Under the pieces are notes generated by a model that did no database searches, was not told where the DNA came from, and was given only the letters and a program-made list of their open reading frames with translations. A program made the translations under genes and the position numbers. Shown piece after piece: positions 24,788 to 33,378 of a stretch of 51,145 nucleotides of DNA. The stretch's first letter is position 1; every line of letters starts with the position of its first letter. The stretch lies in NCBI GenBank assembly GCA_040756995.1, contig JBFLYK010000046.1, positions 1-51,145 of the forward strand. The letters run 5' to 3'. Source of the DNA: BP-133 sp040756995 (GTDB taxonomy: Bacteria; Actinomycetota; Acidimicrobiia; IMCC26256; BP-133).

Positions 24788-27324
24788 TGCCCACACTTCG
24801 CCTCTCGCCCCGCCGCTGTCCCCACCGGTGTGGCCGAGTCGTCGGAGTCCTGACAACCCTGGGGTTGCTGGCCGACATGGTGGCACCGTCGCCGGCGGCC
24901 GCCGAAGCTCTCACCATCCCCATCAACAAGCAGCCCACGCCGACCTACGGCACCGAGCACCTTCCGCCGCCGAGCCCCTTCTCCGCCCGGGTGTGGACGA
25001 CCGTGACCCACGGCAACGTCGCCTACATCGGCGGGGAGTTCACGTCCCTGGCGCCCACCACGGCGCTGGCCGGGGCGGTCGACGGCCAGAGCGGCGCGCC
25101 CCAGCCCGGCTTCCCCAAGGTCGAGAGCGGCGAGGTCTTCGCCGCCACCCCCGACGGCAAGGGCGGCTGGTTCGTCGGCGGCAGCTTCCCGAAGCTCAAC
25201 GACGTCCAGGTCAACGGCCTGGCCCACATCCTGGCCGACGGCAGCATCGACACGAACTTCCAGCCGGCCATCGTCGGCGCCCAGAACCAACCGTCGAAGT
25301 CGTTCGCGGTGACCGCCCTGGCGCTGTCCGGCCCCTGGCTGTACGTGGGCGGCGAGTTCACGAAGTTCGGCGCCCGGGGGACCTCCAAGGCGCAGACCCG
25401 CAACCACATCGCCCGGGTCAGCGCCACCTCCGGGACGGTCGATCCCGACTGGAACCCCGACACCGGCAACAACAACACCCCCAACCCCGTCCGCTCGATC
25501 GCCGTCTCCCCTGACGGCTCCACGGCGTACTTCTCCGGCGACTTCTCGACCGTCGCCGGCCAGCCCCGGCCCGGCATCGCCGCCTTCGTCAGCGACGGCG
25601 GCGGCAACCGGCTGTCGCCCTGGGCGCCGAACGTCGGCCCCGTGGAGGCGTTGGGCGTGGCGCCGGACGGGAAGATCTACATCGGGGGCAAGGGCGGCCT
25701 GGCCGCGGTCGACGGCAACGGCGGCGTCATCTGGAACGCGGCGACAAGTGGCGGCGGCGTGAAGGAACTGGCCGTGGCCAAGGACGGCGGCACCGTGTGG
25801 GTCGGCGGTGACTTCAACAGCATCGGCGGGCAACCCCGTACGAAGCTGGCCGCCCTGCACGGCGACGGCTCGGTCGACCCGGCATTCAATCCCGATCCCG
25901 GCGCCAAGGCCGTCGTCTCGGCGCTGACCCTGTCGGAGGACAACAGCCGCGTGTACTTCGGCGGCGCGTTCGACCGCGTCCGCGACGAGGTCCGCAATAA
26001 CCTGGCCGCCGTCGACTCCCGGACCGGGGCGCTGACCAACTGGGATCCGAACGCCACCGGGGCGGTGTCGTCGCTGACGGCCTCGGGGTCGCTGGTCTAC
26101 GCCGGCGGCAACTTCACGAACCTCGGCGCCACGCCCCGCACCTACGTCGGCGCCATCGACCTGACCCCGGGGCCCGGCTTCGGCGCCGCTCTCCCGTTCG
26201 CCCCGAAGATCGAGAACCTCGGGCAGGGCGCCAAGGCCGGCCTTCCGCCGGTGATCCAGTCGATGGACATCTCGCCGGACGGCTCCCGCCTGTTCATCGG
26301 CGGCAACTTCGACCACGTCAACGGCGTCCCCCGCAAGAACCTGGCCGCCCTCATCCTGCCGAGCGGCGAGCTCGACCAGAACTTCGACGCCGGCGAGCCG
26401 CAGGGGACCATCCGGGTCGTCCACTACGAACCGGGCTCGGGCCTCCTCTACGCCGGCGGCGACTTCGACTCCTTCCAGATCCCGTCCGGCCACCGGCTGC
26501 GCCGGCCCGACAACGACGCCAGCTGCGGGACCCCGCAGCACAAGGACTCCACCCTGACGCCCCAGAACCGCTGCGTCTGGAAGCGGTCGAAGATCGTGGC
26601 CGTCGACGCCCGCACCGGCGTGATCGACAAGGGCTTCCAGCCCCCCACGTCGACCGGGCCGGGCCTGATCGGCAACGGCGGCAAGACCTGTTCCAACTCC
26701 GGTGACACCGCCTGCGGCACCGGTGCCGTGCTGTCGATCCAGTTCTCACCCGACCGCAGGCAGATGTTCGCCTCGGGCAGCTTCTCCGAGATGGACAACA
26801 GCGGCCACCGGAACACGATCATGGCGCTCTACGCCGACGGGCCCAATCGGGGCAAGATGACCCCCTGGCAGCCGCAGGCGCCCAACGGCATCCCGATCTT
26901 CGACGCCAAGGTGGACCCGAACAACGGCCTGCTCTTCGCCGCCGGGGGCGGCGCCGGCGGACGGGCGATCCGCTGGGACCCGCAGATCGGCTCCGGCAGC
27001 ATCAAGTACCACGACCCCGTCTGGATGCACCTCTTCGACGGCGACGCCGTGTCGGTCGACGTCTCCGACACCATCGGGTACTGGGGTGGCCACTACGACT
27101 TCGTGGACGGCGGCGCCTATCGCCGGAAGCACGCCGCCGCATTCGACTTCAAGGGGAACATTGCCCAGAACTGGGACCCCGAGTTCGATACCAGTGAAGG
27201 AGTTTTCCACGTCGAGGTCGTACCTCAACGGATGGTGATCTACGGAGGAAACTTCTCCCGGATCAACCGCCGTCCGCAGCCCGGAATCGGCGTGTTCCTG
27301 CCGACCCCGGGCGCGAAACCGTGA
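24787..27324 (+). CDS. large secreted beta-propeller protein
   Basis: This 845-residue protein has a long, Arg-rich N-terminal signal region (about 1-40, cleavage near PAAAEA). The rest is built of about 13 repeats of 50-60 residues, each with a (V/I/F)-G-G-(D/E/N)-F strand near residues 82, 131, 188, 250, 340, 392, 440, 505, 557, 664, 767 and 820. Each is followed by a loop and an NxxPD or FNPDP-type turn (for example VDPAFNPDPGA). This is close to the delta-60 repeat type of bacterial propellers. Two cysteine-bearing insertions lie at about 575-650. It could bind or modify the exported glycan. It is coupled to the upstream kinase gene. Confidence 0.8.
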   Translation: MPTLRLSPRRCPHRCGRVVGVLTTLGLLADMVAPSPAAAEALTIPINKQPTPTYGTEHLPPPSPFSARVWTTVTHGNVAYIGGEFTSLAPTTALAGAVDGQSGAPQPGFPKVESGEVFAATPDGKGGWFVGGSFPKLNDVQVNGLAHILADGSIDTNFQPAIVGAQNQPSKSFAVTALALSGPWLYVGGEFTKFGARGTSKAQTRNHIARVSATSGTVDPDWNPDTGNNNTPNPVRSIAVSPDGSTAYFSGDFSTVAGQPRPGIAAFVSDGGGNRLSPWAPNVGPVEALGVAPDGKIYIGGKGGLAAVDGNGGVIWNAATSGGGVKELAVAKDGGTVWVGGDFNSIGGQPRTKLAALHGDGSVDPAFNPDPGAKAVVSALTLSEDNSRVYFGGAFDRVRDEVRNNLAAVDSRTGALTNWDPNATGAVSSLTASGSLVYAGGNFTNLGATPRTYVGAIDLTPGPGFGAALPFAPKIENLGQGAKAGLPPVIQSMDISPDGSRLFIGGNFDHVNGVPRKNLAALILPSGELDQNFDAGEPQGTIRVVHYEPGSGLLYAGGDFDSFQIPSGHRLRRPDNDASCGTPQHKDSTLTPQNRCVWKRSKIVAVDARTGVIDKGFQPPTSTGPGLIGNGGKTCSNSGDTACGTGAVLSIQFSPDRRQMFASGSFSEMDNSGHRNTIMALYADGPNRGKMTPWQPQAPNGIPIFDAKVDPNNGLLFAAGGGAGGRAIRWDPQIGSGSIKYHDPVWMHLFDGDAVSVDVSDTIGYWGGHYDFVDGGAYRRKHAAAFDFKGNIAQNWDPEFDTSEGVFHVEVVPQRMVIYGGNFSRINRRPQPGIGVFLPTPGAKP

Positions 27325-27363
27325 CCGGTTCACCCCCCTGACCACCCCCCTGGAGACGGTTCG

Positions 27364-28272
27364 ATGATGACCGACAAGGACATGGCCCTGGCTGCCGCCA
27401 GTGTGCGCTCGGAGAGCCCGACGACCTGGAAGTCCCGCCTCAAGCAGGCCGCTCGGGCCTACACCGTGCCCACCAGCCGGCTCCGTCCGCTGCCGGAGTT
27501 TCTCATCATCGGAGCCCAGCGCACCGGGACGACGTCGCTCTACAAGTACCTGTCCGAGCACCCCCAGTTCCGCTCGGCCACGCTCAAGACGAAGGGCGTC
27601 CACTTCTTCGACACCCGCTACGAAAAGGGCATGGCCTGGTACCGGGCCCACTTCCCCACCACGGCCTACCGGGCGATGTACCGGGCCCGCCACGGCTGTG
27701 ACCTCGTCACCGGTGAGGCCAGCCCCTACTACCTCTTCCACCCCCACGTTCCGTTCCGGCTGCACCAGCACCTGCCGAACGTCAAGCTCATTGCCATGCT
27801 CCGCGACCCGATCGAGCGGACGTACTCGCAGTGGCAGCACGAGCTCTCCCGGGGCTTCGAGCACCTCGACTCCTTCGAGGCGGCCCTCGACGCCGAGGCC
27901 GGCCGCCTGGCCGGCGAGGTCGAGAAGATGAACGCCGACCCCGACTACAAGAGCTTCTCGCACCAGCACCACTCGTACATGGCCCGCAGCCGTTACGCCG
28001 AGCAGGTCGAGGTGTACTTCTCGCTGTTCCCCCGGGAGCAGCTGCACTTCATCAAGGCGGAGGACTTCTTCGCCGACCCCGGAGTGGAGTACGCCAAGGT
28101 CCTCGAGTTCCTCGGCCTGCGGTCCCACAGCCTGGGCGACTACAAGAAGCACAACGGGTACAAGCGCACCCCGATGGCGGCCGAGACGCGCCGGCGGCTG
28201 GAGGAGCACTTCGCCGACTCCAACGCCCGGCTGGAGAAGCTCCTGGGGCCGCGCTTCAGCTGGGGAGATTGA
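27364..28272 (+). CDS. sulfotransferase, polysaccharide cluster (second, heparan-type)
   Basis: This 302-residue PAPS-dependent sulfotransferase is of the Sulfotransfer_1 class. Its 5'-phosphosulfate loop is GAQRTGTTS (50-58). The 3'-phosphate motif is LRDPIERTYSQW (146-157), and KAEDFFADPGVEYAKVLEFLGL is typical of heparan and chondroitin-like enzymes. It differs in sequence class from the first sulfotransferase, so two different positions may be sulfated. It begins 39 nt after the propeller gene with a GGAGA site, and its stop overlaps the flippase start by one base. Confidence 0.9.
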   Translation: MMTDKDMALAAASVRSESPTTWKSRLKQAARAYTVPTSRLRPLPEFLIIGAQRTGTTSLYKYLSEHPQFRSATLKTKGVHFFDTRYEKGMAWYRAHFPTTAYRAMYRARHGCDLVTGEASPYYLFHPHVPFRLHQHLPNVKLIAMLRDPIERTYSQWQHELSRGFEHLDSFEAALDAEAGRLAGEVEKMNADPDYKSFSHQHHSYMARSRYAEQVEVYFSLFPREQLHFIKAEDFFADPGVEYAKVLEFLGLRSHSLGDYKKHNGYKRTPMAAETRRRLEEHFADSNARLEKLLGPRFSWGD

Positions 28273-29891
28273 TGGCCATCGCCACCACCGAGCCGGAGGC
28301 GGTTCCAGGCCCGGAGGAGGCGGCCGAAGAGGAACGGAAGGCCAACGCCGACATCTCGGCGATGGCCCGGGGAGGCCTTCTCAACCTCGTCGGCGCGGCC
28401 GGCACGGGCCTCTTCACCTTCGCCCTGGTCACGGTCCTGACCCGGGGCCTCGGCGCGGCGAGCTACGGCGCGTTCGTGTCGGCCATGGGTCTGTTCACGA
28501 TTCTGTCGAACACCGCCGAGCTGGGGGCCGACACCGGGATGGTCCGCTCGGTCTCCCGCCTCCGCGCCCTCGACCGCGTCCGCGACGTCCGCAAGACGCT
28601 GTACGTCGCGCTGCTGCCCCCGCTTGCCGTCTCCACCCTGTTCGGGGTGGTGCTGTGGATCTGGGCGCCACAGCTGGCCGAGATCTTCGGGAAGGGCGAG
28701 GGCCGCGACCAGATCACCGACTTCGCCCGGTGGATGGCGCCGATGCTGCCCGCCGCCGGCGTGATCCGGGTGATCCTGTCCGGCACCCGGGGCTTCGGAA
28801 CGATGGTTCCGAGCGTCGTGGTCGACAAGCTCGGCCGGCCCTTCGCCCAGGTGGCGCTGGCGCTGGGGATCCTGCTCCTCGTCGGCGGCGACGAGGGTAA
28901 CCACGGCCTCATCGCGCTGGCCTGGGGACTGCCGTTCGTGGCCGGCTCCGTCGTCGGGATGTGGTGGCTGTGGGGCCTCCTCCTCAAGGCCGAGCGCCGC
29001 GACCGGCGGACCAACGGCCGGCGCCGCAGCCGTCCCACCGGCGTCCTGGCCGAGAAGTTCTGGCGGTTCACCGCTCCCCGGGGGCTGGCCGGCATCTTCC
29101 AGATCGTCGTGCTGTGGCTCAACACCCTGCTGGTCGGCCGCCTCGACTCCACCAAGTCGGCCGGGATCTTCAACGCCGCCACCCGGTACGTGACCGCCGG
29201 CCTCATGGTCGGCGTGGCCGTCCAGCAGGTTGCCGGGCCCAAGCTGTCGGAGCTCATGGCCCAGCGCAGCTGGGATCGGGCCCGGGGGGTGTACCAGACG
29301 ACCACCGGCTGGCTCATGGTGGCGACCTGGCCGCTCTATCTGACCTTCGCCCTCTTCGCCCCGACGCTGTTGCAGCTCTTCGGCAAGGGCTTCGCCGGCG
29401 GCGCCGACGCCCTGACCGTGCTCGGCCTCACCATGCTGGCCGCCACCGCCGTCGGCACGGTCGACATCGTCCTGCTGATGGGCGGCAAGAGCTCCTGGAA
29501 CCTGTTCAACACGGTGGTGGCGCTGTCGTCGAACATCGTGCTGAACCTGTTGCTCATCCCCCGCTACGGCGGAACGGGCGCCGCCATCGCCTGGTCGTCG
29601 AGCATCCTGTTCACCAACCTGCTGCCGCTCCTCCAGGTGTGGAAGTTCCTCGGGATGCATCCCTTCGGCCGGGGCTTCCCCAAGGCCGCCCTGGCCGCCC
29701 TCGCCGCCTACGGGGCGCTGGGCCTCGTGCTGCGGGTGGCGCTGGGGACGTCGTTCGCCGTCTTCGTCCTCTACCAGGTGGTCGCCGGGCTGCTGTACCT
29801 GGCCCTGCTGTGGCGGCACCGGGAGGCGCTGCAGCTGACCGTGCTGGTCGGCGAGCTCAGGCGGAAGAACCGAAGGCGCGCGCCCGCCTGA
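28272..29891 (+). CDS. Wzx-like polysaccharide flippase (MOP superfamily)
   Basis: This 539-residue membrane protein has about 12-14 helices of the RfbX/Wzx type. The N terminus is acidic and cytoplasmic (about 1-30). The first helices carry ARGGLLNLVGAAGTGLFTFALVTVLTRGLGAASYGAFVSAMG. It should flip lipid-linked repeat units across the membrane for the Wzy-like protein. It is the last gene of the cluster and overlaps the convergent glycerol kinase gene by 35 bp (29857-29891). Confidence 0.88.
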   Translation: MAIATTEPEAVPGPEEAAEEERKANADISAMARGGLLNLVGAAGTGLFTFALVTVLTRGLGAASYGAFVSAMGLFTILSNTAELGADTGMVRSVSRLRALDRVRDVRKTLYVALLPPLAVSTLFGVVLWIWAPQLAEIFGKGEGRDQITDFARWMAPMLPAAGVIRVILSGTRGFGTMVPSVVVDKLGRPFAQVALALGILLLVGGDEGNHGLIALAWGLPFVAGSVVGMWWLWGLLLKAERRDRRTNGRRRSRPTGVLAEKFWRFTAPRGLAGIFQIVVLWLNTLLVGRLDSTKSAGIFNAATRYVTAGLMVGVAVQQVAGPKLSELMAQRSWDRARGVYQTTTGWLMVATWPLYLTFALFAPTLLQLFGKGFAGGADALTVLGLTMLAATAVGTVDIVLLMGGKSSWNLFNTVVALSSNIVLNLLLIPRYGGTGAAIAWSSSILFTNLLPLLQVWKFLGMHPFGRGFPKAALAALAAYGALGLVLRVALGTSFAVFVLYQVVAGLLYLALLWRHREALQLTVLVGELRRKNRRRAPA

Positions 29892-31356
29892 CCGCCCGGG
29901 CCCAGGCGTCCTGGCGGCGGTCGGCGTCCTTCGGGTTCATCGCCGGCGTGAACTCCTTCTCCAGCAGCCAGTAGCCGGCCAGCTCGTCGGGGCCGGCCCA
30001 CACGCCCTCGGCCAGACCGGCCAGATACGTCGCCCCGAGGGCCGTGGTCTCGGGCAGCGTGGGCCGGCGCACCGGCACGCCGAGCAGGTCGGCCTGGAAC
30101 TGGCAGAGCAGGTCCATGACCGCCGCGCCGCCGTCGACCCGCAGTTCGGAGATCGACGTGCCACCGGCAGCCTGCATGGCGTCGACGACGTCGCGTGTCT
30201 GGTGGGCCATGGCCTCGACGGCCGCCCGGGCCAGGTGCGCCCGTCCGACGGTGCGGGTCAGGCCGAGCAGGGCGCCCCGGACGTGGGGATCCCAGTAGGG
30301 CGAGCCGAGGCCGGTGAAGGCCGGGACGAGGAACACCCCTTCGGTGTCGGGCACGGAAGCCGCCAGCGGGCCGGTCTCGGCCGCTTCGGCGATGATGCCG
30401 AGCCCGTCGCGCAGCCACTGGATGGCCGCTCCGGTCACGAACACCGCCCCTTCCAGGGCATAGGCGGTCGTGCCGTCGGCCAGGGTCCAGGCCACCGTGG
30501 TGAGCAAGCCGGGGGCCGGCGGCGGCAGCTCGGGACCGGTGTTCATCAACACGAAAGAGCCCGTTCCGTACGTGTTCTTGGTCATGCCGGGGCTGAAGCA
30601 GGCGTGGCCGAAGAGGGCGGCCTGCTGGTCGCCGGCGATGCCCGACAGGGGTGCACCGACGCCGCCGGCCCGGGCCGGATCGCAGAGCCCGATGCGGCCC
30701 GACGACGGGCGCACTTCGGGAAGGGTGGCCGGCGGCACGCCGAACAGGTCGCACAGCTCCTCGGACCACGCCAGGCGCCGGATGTCGTAGAGAAGGGTGC
30801 GGCTGGCGTTGGAGGGGTCGGTGGCGAAGACGCCGCCGTCGGGGCCGCCGGTCAGGTTCCAGGCCACCCAGGCGTCGACCGTCCCCAGGGCCAGGCCCGG
30901 CGTGGCGGCGCTGACACCGCCGTCCTTGAGCAGCCACTCCATCTTGGTGGCGGAGAAGTACGGGTCGAGCACGAGGCCGGTGGCGGCCCGGATCTCCGCC
31001 TCCCGGCCGAGGTTCCGGAGCTCGTCGCAGCGCTCGGCGGTGCGCCGGTCCTGCCAGACCAGGGCCCGGTGGAGCGGCCGGCCGGTGCGGCGGTCCCAGG
31101 CCACGACCGTCTCCCGCTGGTTGGTGATGCCGACGGCGGCGACGGGGATGCCTTCGCCGGCCAGGCGCCCGGCCAGGTCGGCCAGCGTGGTCTGCACCGC
31201 CGTCCAGATCTCGACCGGGTCGTGTTCGACCCAGCCCGGACGGGGGAAGTACTGCGTGAGCTCGCGGTACGAGTAGCCACAGGGCCGGCCTTCACCGTCG
31301 ACGGCGAAGGCCCGGACCCCGGTGGTGCCTGCATCGACGGCGATCAGAGCGGGCAT
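29857..31356 (-). CDS. glpK: glycerol kinase
   Basis: This 499-residue FGGY kinase phosphorylates glycerol to sn-glycerol 3-phosphate. Marks are the ATP-binding VDAGTTGVRAF, GITNQRETVVAWDR, ALVWQDRRTAERC, LDPYFSATKMEWLL, and GIAGDQQAALFGH with the catalytic Asp. The start is the ATG at 31354-31356, with TAGCCT 10 nt upstream and no ribosome-binding site. The usual DQGTT of this family is DAGTT here, a small change in the phosphate loop. It is divergent from phosphofructokinase, placing glycerol entry next to glycolysis. Confidence 0.93.
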   Translation of the reverse strand: MPALIAVDAGTTGVRAFAVDGEGRPCGYSYRELTQYFPRPGWVEHDPVEIWTAVQTTLADLAGRLAGEGIPVAAVGITNQRETVVAWDRRTGRPLHRALVWQDRRTAERCDELRNLGREAEIRAATGLVLDPYFSATKMEWLLKDGGVSAATPGLALGTVDAWVAWNLTGGPDGGVFATDPSNASRTLLYDIRRLAWSEELCDLFGVPPATLPEVRPSSGRIGLCDPARAGGVGAPLSGIAGDQQAALFGHACFSPGMTKNTYGTGSFVLMNTGPELPPPAPGLLTTVAWTLADGTTAYALEGAVFVTGAAIQWLRDGLGIIAEAAETGPLAASVPDTEGVFLVPAFTGLGSPYWDPHVRGALLGLTRTVGRAHLARAAVEAMAHQTRDVVDAMQAAGGTSISELRVDGGAAVMDLLCQFQADLLGVPVRRPTLPETTALGATYLAGLAEGVWAGPDELAGYWLLEKEFTPAMNPKDADRRQDAWARAVRRARAFGSSA

Positions 31357-31366
31357 AAGCTGCCGC

Positions 31367-31372
31367 AGGCTA
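31367..31372 (-). promoter_or_regulatory. -10 box of glpK (leaderless type)
   Basis: TAGCCT on the minus strand lies 10 nt before the glpK ATG, inside the 54-nt gap shared with the divergent pfk gene. Confidence 0.45.
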
Positions 31373-31410
31373 CCGGCACACGACCTGACAGCGGCGCGGA
31401 GGCTCGACAC

Positions 31411-32439
31411 ATGCGGATCGGGGTGCTGACCGGCGGAGGCGACTGCCCGGGGCTCAACGCGGTGATCCGGGCGGTGGTCCGGAAAGGGGAGGGTGTCTAC
31501 GGGCACAACCTCCTCGGTTTCCGCTACGGCTGGCGGGGCGTGGTGGAGTGCCAGACGATCGACCTGACCGTCAGCAACACGCGGGGCATTCTCCACCGCG
31601 GCGGCACGATCCTCGGCACGTCGCGGACCAATCCCTACAAGTCGGAGGACGGGGTGCGCCGGGCGCTCGACACGCTCAAACGGGAGCGGGTCGACTGCCT
31701 GGTGGCCATCGGCGGCGAGGACACGCTCGGCGTGGCCAGCCGCCTCACCGACGAGGGCGTACGGATCGTCGGCGTGCCGAAGACCATCGACAACGACCTG
31801 TCGGCCACCGACTTCACCTTCGGGTTCGACACCGCCGTCCAGATCGCCACCGACGCCATCGACCGGCTCCACACCACCGCCGAGTCCCACGACCGGGTGA
31901 TGGTCTGCGAGGTCATGGGCCGCCACGCCGGCTGGATCGCCACCTACGCCGGCATGGCCGGCGGCGCCGACGTGATCCTCATCCCCGAGGAGCCGTTCGA
32001 CGTCGACGACGTCTGCGAGCGGATCCGCCACCGCCACCAGCGCGGCGCCCGCTTCTCGATCGTGGTGGTGGCCGAGGGCGCCGTCCCGAAGGAGGGGACG
32101 ATGGTGACCCAGGAGGCCGAGGTCGACCAGTTCGGCCACGTCCGCCTGGGCGGCATCGGCACGATCCTCCAGAACGAGATCGAGGGCCGGACGGGCTTCG
32201 AGACCCGCGTCACGATCCTCGGTCACATCCAGCGGGGTGGGACGCCCACGGCCTACGACCGGGTGCTGGCCAGCCGCTTCGGGATCGAGGCGATCGACGC
32301 CGTCCACCAGAACGACTTCGGCACGATGGTGGCCCTGCGGGGGGCCGACATCGTGCGGGTGCCGATCGCCGACGCGGTGCGGGAGCTGAAGACCGTCGAC
32401 CGCCGGCTGTTCGACGCCGCCAGCGTCTTCTTCGGTTAA
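31411..32439 (+). CDS. pfp: 6-phosphofructokinase, predicted pyrophosphate-dependent
   Basis: This 342-residue group A phosphofructokinase has GGGDCPGLNAV at the start, PKTIDNDL and the substrate residues in EVMGRHAGWIA. Asp104 (in GGEDTLG) and Lys124 (in PKTIDND) are both present. ATP enzymes have Gly at 104, and the Asp/Lys pair is the known mark of PPi-dependent enzymes such as that of Amycolatopsis methanolica. The reaction would be reversible and save ATP. GGAGG (31398-31402) fixes the ATG, in contrast to the leaderless neighbours. Confidence 0.92.
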   Translation: MRIGVLTGGGDCPGLNAVIRAVVRKGEGVYGHNLLGFRYGWRGVVECQTIDLTVSNTRGILHRGGTILGTSRTNPYKSEDGVRRALDTLKRERVDCLVAIGGEDTLGVASRLTDEGVRIVGVPKTIDNDLSATDFTFGFDTAVQIATDAIDRLHTTAESHDRVMVCEVMGRHAGWIATYAGMAGGADVILIPEEPFDVDDVCERIRHRHQRGARFSIVVVAEGAVPKEGTMVTQEAEVDQFGHVRLGGIGTILQNEIEGRTGFETRVTILGHIQRGGTPTAYDRVLASRFGIEAIDAVHQNDFGTMVALRGADIVRVPIADAVRELKTVDRRLFDAASVFFG

Positions 32440-32470
32440 GCGGTTTAGGACCTGGCCCCGGCCGGACGCT

Positions 32471-32476
32471 TAGCAT
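32471..32476 (+). promoter_or_regulatory. -10 box of the thioesterase gene (leaderless type)
   Basis: TAGCAT ends 7 nt before the ATG at 32484, with no ribosome-binding site. Confidence 0.45.
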
Positions 32477-32483
32477 CTCGGCG

Positions 32484-33365
32484 ATGCAGGCCCTCGACGA
32501 GCTCATCGCCGTGCTGGACCTCGAGCAGCTCGAGGTCAACCTCTTCCGGGGCATCAGCTGGAAGGACGACCGGCCCCGGGTCTTCGGCGGTCAGGTCGCC
32601 GGGCAGGCGCTCGTGGCCGCCAGCCGCACCGTGGAGTGCGCCGGCGACCACCGCAACGTCCATTCCCTCCACGCCTACTTCCTGCGCCCCGGCGACCCCT
32701 CGGTGCCGATCGTCTACGAGGTGGACCGCATCCGCGACGGGAAGTCGTTCACCACCCGCCGGGTGGTGGCCATCCAGCACGGCGAAGCGATCTTCAACCT
32801 CCAGGCGTCGTTCCACGTCGAGGAGACGGGCCTCGACCACCAGGTCTCCATGCCGGAGGCGCCGCCGCCGGAGTCGCTGCCCCGGGCCGACGAGCTCGAG
32901 CCGCCGGTGCCGGGACGGCTGTGGACCCGGCAACCGGTCGACATGCGCTACGTCGACGGGCCGCCGTGGGACCGGAGGCCCTCCCCGGCCGGGGCCGCCG
33001 CCCGCCAGCTGGTGTGGATCCGGGCCGACGGCACGTTGCCCGACGATCCCGTCCTCCACACCTGCGTGGTGGCCTACGCCTCCGACTACACGCTGCTCGG
33101 GGCGTCGCTGATCCCCCACGGCGTGTCGTACTTCCGGGACGACATCATGATGGCCAGCCTCGACCATGCGATGTGGTTCCACCGCCCGTTCCGGGCCGAC
33201 GAGTGGCTCCTCTACAGCCAGACGAGCCCCTCGGCGTCGGGCGGCCGGGGGCTGGCCTACGGCGGCATCTTCCGCACGGACGGCGCCCTGGCCGTCTCGG
33301 TCGTGCAGGAGGGGCTCATCCGTCCGGTCGACCCCGCCCGGGTCAGCCGCATCTACAAGGGCTGA
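32484..33365 (+). CDS. tesB: acyl-CoA thioesterase II
   Basis: This 293-residue double-hotdog enzyme hydrolyses medium- and long-chain acyl-CoA. Marks are NLFRGISWKDDRPRVFGGQVAGQALVAA near the start, HSLHAYFLRPGDPSVPIVYEVDRIRDGKSF, and the second domain with ASLDHAMWFHRPFRADEWLLYS. The start at 32484 is the first Met that gives the family N terminus. It is followed after 13 nt by the threonine aldolase gene, with which it is probably co-transcribed. Confidence 0.93.
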   Translation: MQALDELIAVLDLEQLEVNLFRGISWKDDRPRVFGGQVAGQALVAASRTVECAGDHRNVHSLHAYFLRPGDPSVPIVYEVDRIRDGKSFTTRRVVAIQHGEAIFNLQASFHVEETGLDHQVSMPEAPPPESLPRADELEPPVPGRLWTRQPVDMRYVDGPPWDRRPSPAGAAARQLVWIRADGTLPDDPVLHTCVVAYASDYTLLGASLIPHGVSYFRDDIMMASLDHAMWFHRPFRADEWLLYSQTSPSASGGRGLAYGGIFRTDGALAVSVVQEGLIRPVDPARVSRIYKG

Positions 33366-33378
33366 GGAGGCGCCGCCA

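Noticed and set aside
24691..26541. A 616-residue minus-strand open frame opposite the beta-propeller gene
   Set aside because: Val/Gly/Asp/Arg-rich shadow without any recognisable domain or start signal.
28140..29819. A 559-residue minus-strand open frame opposite the flippase
   Set aside because: Gln/Gly/His-rich shadow; the flippase on the plus strand has clear membrane helices.
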